A stretch of DNA of 64,000 bases from Moraxella porci DSM 25326 (lineage in GTDB: Bacteria > Pseudomonadota > Gammaproteobacteria > Pseudomonadales > Moraxellaceae). Positions 61,096 to 64,000 of the stretch are shown piece by piece; the first letter of the stretch is position 1; each line of letters begins with the position of its first letter. The notes beneath the pieces were generated by a model. The model ran no database searches and was not told the origin of the DNA. It saw nothing but the letters and a program-made list of their open reading frames with translations. A program made the translations under genes and the position numbers. The DNA lies in NCBI RefSeq assembly GCF_002014855.1, contig NZ_MUYV01000011.1:124001-188000 (forward strand). The letters run 5' to 3'.

Positions 61096-62493
61096 ATGCC
61101 TAATATTTTTCGCCCCTTTGATGATAAGCCGATCAAATTCGGCTGCTCGTGTGGCAAACATAGTAGCCAAAGCGAGTGTAATCAAAGCCTTGTACTCGAT
61201 GAGCGATTTGCCCATGTCCAAAACGACAGCCGCAGCGAACACACGACCACCGACATGATTGAAGCGGTGGCAGTCAAGGCACTGTTTCCGCATGAGCCGA
61301 CTCGTCGCGCGTTCTTAAAATCGGTGGGTAAAGGCACTGCCCTTGCCGCCATCGCCAGCGTCTTGCCACTGTCAAGCCTACAAGAAGCTGCTGCCATTGA
61401 TGTGCTAAAACCCGAAAAAAAGAGCGTGGACATTGGCTTTTTGCCGATTTTGTGCTCAACGCCACTGATCATGGCTGACCCCTTAGGTTATTATGAAGAG
61501 CAAGGCATCAAGGCCAATTTGCATAAGCGAGCAGGCTGGGCATTGGTTCGCGACCAGATGATGAACCGAGAGCTTGATGCGACGCATTTTTTGGCACCGA
61601 TGCCACTTGCCATCAGTCTTGGCTTGGGTTCAGCCAAACAAGACATGAAAGTCGCCGCCATCCAAAACACTAACGGTCAGGCTCTCGTGATGGCACTCAA
61701 GCACGCTGATAATAAAGACCCACGCAACTGGAAAGGCTTCACCTTTGCCATCCCTTTTGAGCACAGCATTCATAATTATCTGCTCAGATATTTCTTGGCA
61801 GAACATGGACTTGACCCTGACAAAGATGTCAAGCTTCGTCTGACCACACCGCCTGATATGATTGCCAACCTAAAAGCAGGCAACATTGACGGCTTTTTTG
61901 GGCCTGAGCCGTTCAATCAGCGTGCCGTTTGGGATAAAGCAGGCTATATCCACACGCTTAGCCGTGATATTTGGCTGGGTCATCCGTGCTGTTCGTTTGG
62001 CACTTCGGGGGCGTTCATCAATGAAAATCCGCAAACCTTTTTGGCGATGTATCGTGCGATTATCAAAGCCAATGTCATGGCAAATGAGCCAAGCATTCGC
62101 AAAGACTTATCCAAACTACTCTCGCCTGCCAAATACTTAGGTCAGCCTGAATTGGTGCTACGCCAGTCCATCATGGGGCGTTTTGCTGATGGTGTGGGCA
62201 ATGTCCAAGATTTCCCTGACCGCATGGGTTTTGATGTCATGCCGTGGCAATCGGTGGCGGTGTGGATGCTGTCGCAAATGAAACGCTGGGGCTATCTAAA
62301 AGACAACATCAATTATCAAGACATCGCAAATCAAGTGTTTATGCTCACCGATGCCAAAAAACAAATGCAAGAAATGGGCTACGCCGTCAAAGAAAACGAA
62401 CCACAAATCACCGTGATGGGCAAAGACTTTGACGCAAGCCGTCCTGATGAGTACATCAATTCCTTTGCCATCGGTCAAAAGGTGAGCGTATGA
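61096..62493 (+). CDS. NrtA/CmpA-family ABC substrate-binding protein
   Basis: 465 aa. A ~70-residue N-terminal extension with CSCGKHSSQSEC precedes a Tat-type signal (TRRAFLKSVGKG). The binding domain follows: VDIGFLPILCSTPLIMADPLGYYEEQGI, HFLAPMPLAISLGLGS and GFFGPEPFNQRAVW. This group binds nitrate, bicarbonate or organosulfonates; the ligand is unknown here. The stop overlaps the permease start by four bases. Confidence 0.88.
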   Translation: MPNIFRPFDDKPIKFGCSCGKHSSQSECNQSLVLDERFAHVQNDSRSEHTTTDMIEAVAVKALFPHEPTRRAFLKSVGKGTALAAIASVLPLSSLQEAAAIDVLKPEKKSVDIGFLPILCSTPLIMADPLGYYEEQGIKANLHKRAGWALVRDQMMNRELDATHFLAPMPLAISLGLGSAKQDMKVAAIQNTNGQALVMALKHADNKDPRNWKGFTFAIPFEHSIHNYLLRYFLAEHGLDPDKDVKLRLTTPPDMIANLKAGNIDGFFGPEPFNQRAVWDKAGYIHTLSRDIWLGHPCCSFGTSGAFINENPQTFLAMYRAIIKANVMANEPSIRKDLSKLLSPAKYLGQPELVLRQSIMGRFADGVGNVQDFPDRMGFDVMPWQSVAVWMLSQMKRWGYLKDNINYQDIANQVFMLTDAKKQMQEMGYAVKENEPQITVMGKDFDASRPDEYINSFAIGQKVSV

Positions 62494-63365
62494 AACTGAC
62501 AACCAAAACCAAAGGCTATCTATTATCCCTACTCATCGTGCTTGCGACGCTTGGCATCTGGCAATGGGCGACCTTGCCACAAAAGGTCTATGCACCGACC
62601 GACCCGCTCAAACTTGAGTACAGCGTACTGATGGGCGATATTCCTGAATTTACCGAGCCTGGTGCATTGGTCGCAAGCCAAAAGAGCGAATTTCCTACAC
62701 CGAGCGACTTTGGGCAAACATCCGCCAAACACTTGTCCAATCCCTTTTATGATAACGGCCTAAATGATAAGGGCATCGGCATTCAGCTTGGGTACTCTAT
62801 CGGGCGAGTGCTGTTAGGCTTTTTGCTTGCGATGATGGTGGCGATTCCGCTTGGCTATGCCATCGGTATGTCGCCGATTTTGGGGGCTGCTGCCACACCG
62901 TTTGTACAGATTTTAAAGCCGATTTCACCGCTTGCATGGATGCCGATTGCCCTTTATACCATCAAGGATTCTAATGCATCGAGCATTTTTGTGATTTTTA
63001 TTTGTTCTATTTGGCCGATGCTGACCAACACCGCCTTTGGGGTGGCATCTGTCCGCCGTGAATGGCGTAATGTTGCCAAGACGCTGGAATTATCGCCCCT
63101 ACAGACTGCGACCAAGATTGTCATTCCTGCCGCCGCACCGACCATTGTCACCGGTATGCGTATTTCTATGGGCATTGCGTGGCTTGTCATCGTCGCTGCC
63201 GAAATGCTTGTGGGTGGTACGGGTATTGGCTATTTTGTGTGGAATCAGTGGAATAATTTATCGCTTGCCAATGTGATTTTTGCCGTTTTGCTCATCGGTC
63301 TTGTGGGCATGGTGCTGGATATGCTGTTTGGTGTGCTACAAAAAAAGGTGAGCTATGTTGAATAA
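62490..63365 (+). CDS. NrtB/SsuC-type ABC permease
   Basis: 291 aa. One N-terminal membrane segment, a periplasmic loop (about residues 25-95), then five segments with the permease EAA-like motif [25 protein letters not shown]. Overlaps the binding-protein gene by four bases and the ATPase gene by 11 bases. Confidence 0.9.
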   Translation: MKLTTKTKGYLLSLLIVLATLGIWQWATLPQKVYAPTDPLKLEYSVLMGDIPEFTEPGALVASQKSEFPTPSDFGQTSAKHLSNPFYDNGLNDKGIGIQLGYSIGRVLLGFLLAMMVAIPLGYAIGMSPILGAAATPFVQILKPISPLAWMPIALYTIKDSNASSIFVIFICSIWPMLTNTAFGVASVRREWRNVAKTLELSPLQTATKIVIPAAAPTIVTGMRISMGIAWLVIVAAEMLVGGTGIGYFVWNQWNNLSLANVIFAVLLIGLVGMVLDMLFGVLQKKVSYVE

Positions 63366-64000
63366 TGATGGCAAATTGATTGAAGTTGGCAGCCTCTCCA
63401 AACGCTATGGCGATGGCGAGAATGTCTTTGAAAATGTCAATTTTGATATTTATAAAAATGAGTTCATCTGCTTGATTGGACATTCAGGCTGTGGCAAATC
63501 GACGATTCTAAATGCCTTGGCAGGACTTGAAAACGCCACATCAGGCAGTATCCTTATGAATGGCAAAGAAGTGGTGAAACCTAGCCTTGAGCGTGGCGTG
63601 GTGTTCCAAAGCCACGCGCTACTGCCATGGCTGACTGTTGGCGACAACATCGGCTTTGCCCTAAAAGCCAAAACGCCGAGCATCAGCACAAGCGACCTTA
63701 CTCAAAAAATTGATTTTTATCTTAACATGGTCGGACTTGCCAAAGTCAAAGACAAAAAGCCAAGCCAGCTGTCAGGAGGTATGAAACAGCGTGTGGGGAT
63801 TGCCCGTGCTTTTGCCACACAGCCTGAATTACTACTGATGGATGAGCCGTTTGGGGCGCTGGATGCGTTAACTCGTGGGGTGATTCAAGATGAGCTTGTC
63901 AATATCGTTGATGAGACACAGCAGACGGTGTTTATGATTACCCACGATATTGATGAAGCGATTTTGCTTGCCGATCGGATTTTTTTGATGAGCAATGGCC
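63355..64000 (+). CDS. NrtC/SsuB-type ABC ATPase (cut by window edge)
   Basis: 215 codons visible from ATG 63355; no stop before the edge. Walker [11 protein letters not shown]-loop [12 protein letters not shown], signature [13 protein letters not shown], Walker [15 protein letters not shown] and switch His in MITHDIDEA. Completes an importer of the nitrate/sulfonate/taurine class. Confidence 0.92.
   Translation, partial: MLNNDGKLIEVGSLSKRYGDGENVFENVNFDIYKNEFICLIGHSGCGKSTILNALAGLENATSGSILMNGKEVVKPSLERGVVFQSHALLPWLTVGDNIGFALKAKTPSISTSDLTQKIDFYLNMVGLAKVKDKKPSQLSGGMKQRVGIARAFATQPELLLMDEPFGALDALTRGVIQDELVNIVDETQQTVFMITHDIDEAILLADRIFLMSNG

Noticed and set aside
1-64000. tRNA, rRNA, transposase, integrase or phage structural genes
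   Set aside because: None recognised on either strand; the islands therefore lack the usual mobile-element signs.

Overview
The window looks like the chromosome of a Moraxella-like gammaproteobacterium (family Moraxellaceae, moderate confidence). The housekeeping genes (tex, ompR, sstT, rraA, dnaJ, dapB, trpB, rsuA, yigZ, an ABC-F ATPase) are gammaproteobacterial in type and sit in fairly A+T-rich DNA. Two accessory segments differ from this backbone. Both carry exact DNA uptake sequences (DUS) of Neisseriaceae type, a signature foreign to Moraxellaceae. This points to repeated acquisition of Neisseriaceae DNA, probably by natural transformation.

Layout. 1-11.4 kb is backbone: tex (cut by the window edge), an ompR without envZ, a zinc-ribbon/COG0523 GTPase pair, then a five-gene minus-strand operon of unrecognised repeat proteins (5.2-7.8 kb) behind a tandemly duplicated palindromic promoter, then sstT, rraA, an RluA-type pseudouridine synthase and a DksA-like protein. 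11.6-34.8 kb is a mosaic island. It is bounded at both ends by a ~205-bp repeat that reads as a GacA-activated, CsrA/RsmA-sequestering small RNA gene (rsmX/Y/Z-like). Inside are an ars operon, a HEPN protein plus VapBC islet bracketed by 127-bp direct repeats, several LysR/oxidoreductase units, and a G+C-rich copper block (DUF411, multicopper oxidase, DUF2933, Cu-ATPase). Two related CueR modules flank the copper block, one of them with an intact 49-aa metallothionein. Decayed or duplicated gene pieces are frequent here.

34.8-48 kb is backbone again: yigZ, rsuA, a dsbC-like gene, dnaJ, metC, dapB, trpB, a metallophosphoesterase, a YheT-type hydrolase, a J-domain protein, an ABC-F ATPase and an AhpD-like protein. 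48.1-58.3 kb is a six-gene minus-strand defence operon: HepA/SNF2 helicase, an IrrE-type regulator/protease with a DUF4411 PIN protein, a type III-like Mod methylase, a DUF1016 nuclease and a Res helicase-nuclease. It has DUS inside its coding sequences. 58.4 kb to the right edge is an acyl-CoA-dehydrogenase-like flavoprotein, a rubredoxin-FAD reductase fusion and an NrtA/B/C-type ABC importer whose ATPase is cut by the edge.

How it fits together. Three MerR-type promoters with the 19-bp spacer typical of CueR targets define a local copper regulon: metallothionein with the DUF305 lipoprotein, and DUF2933 with the multicopper oxidase. Two palindromes of the form TTTCAA-N6-TTGAAN fit ArsR control of arsR and arsC-acr3. 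One LysR operator region is present twice, in front of two different oxidoreductases. No tRNA, rRNA, transposase or CRISPR array was seen. All functional calls come from reading the sequence; no database search was possible.
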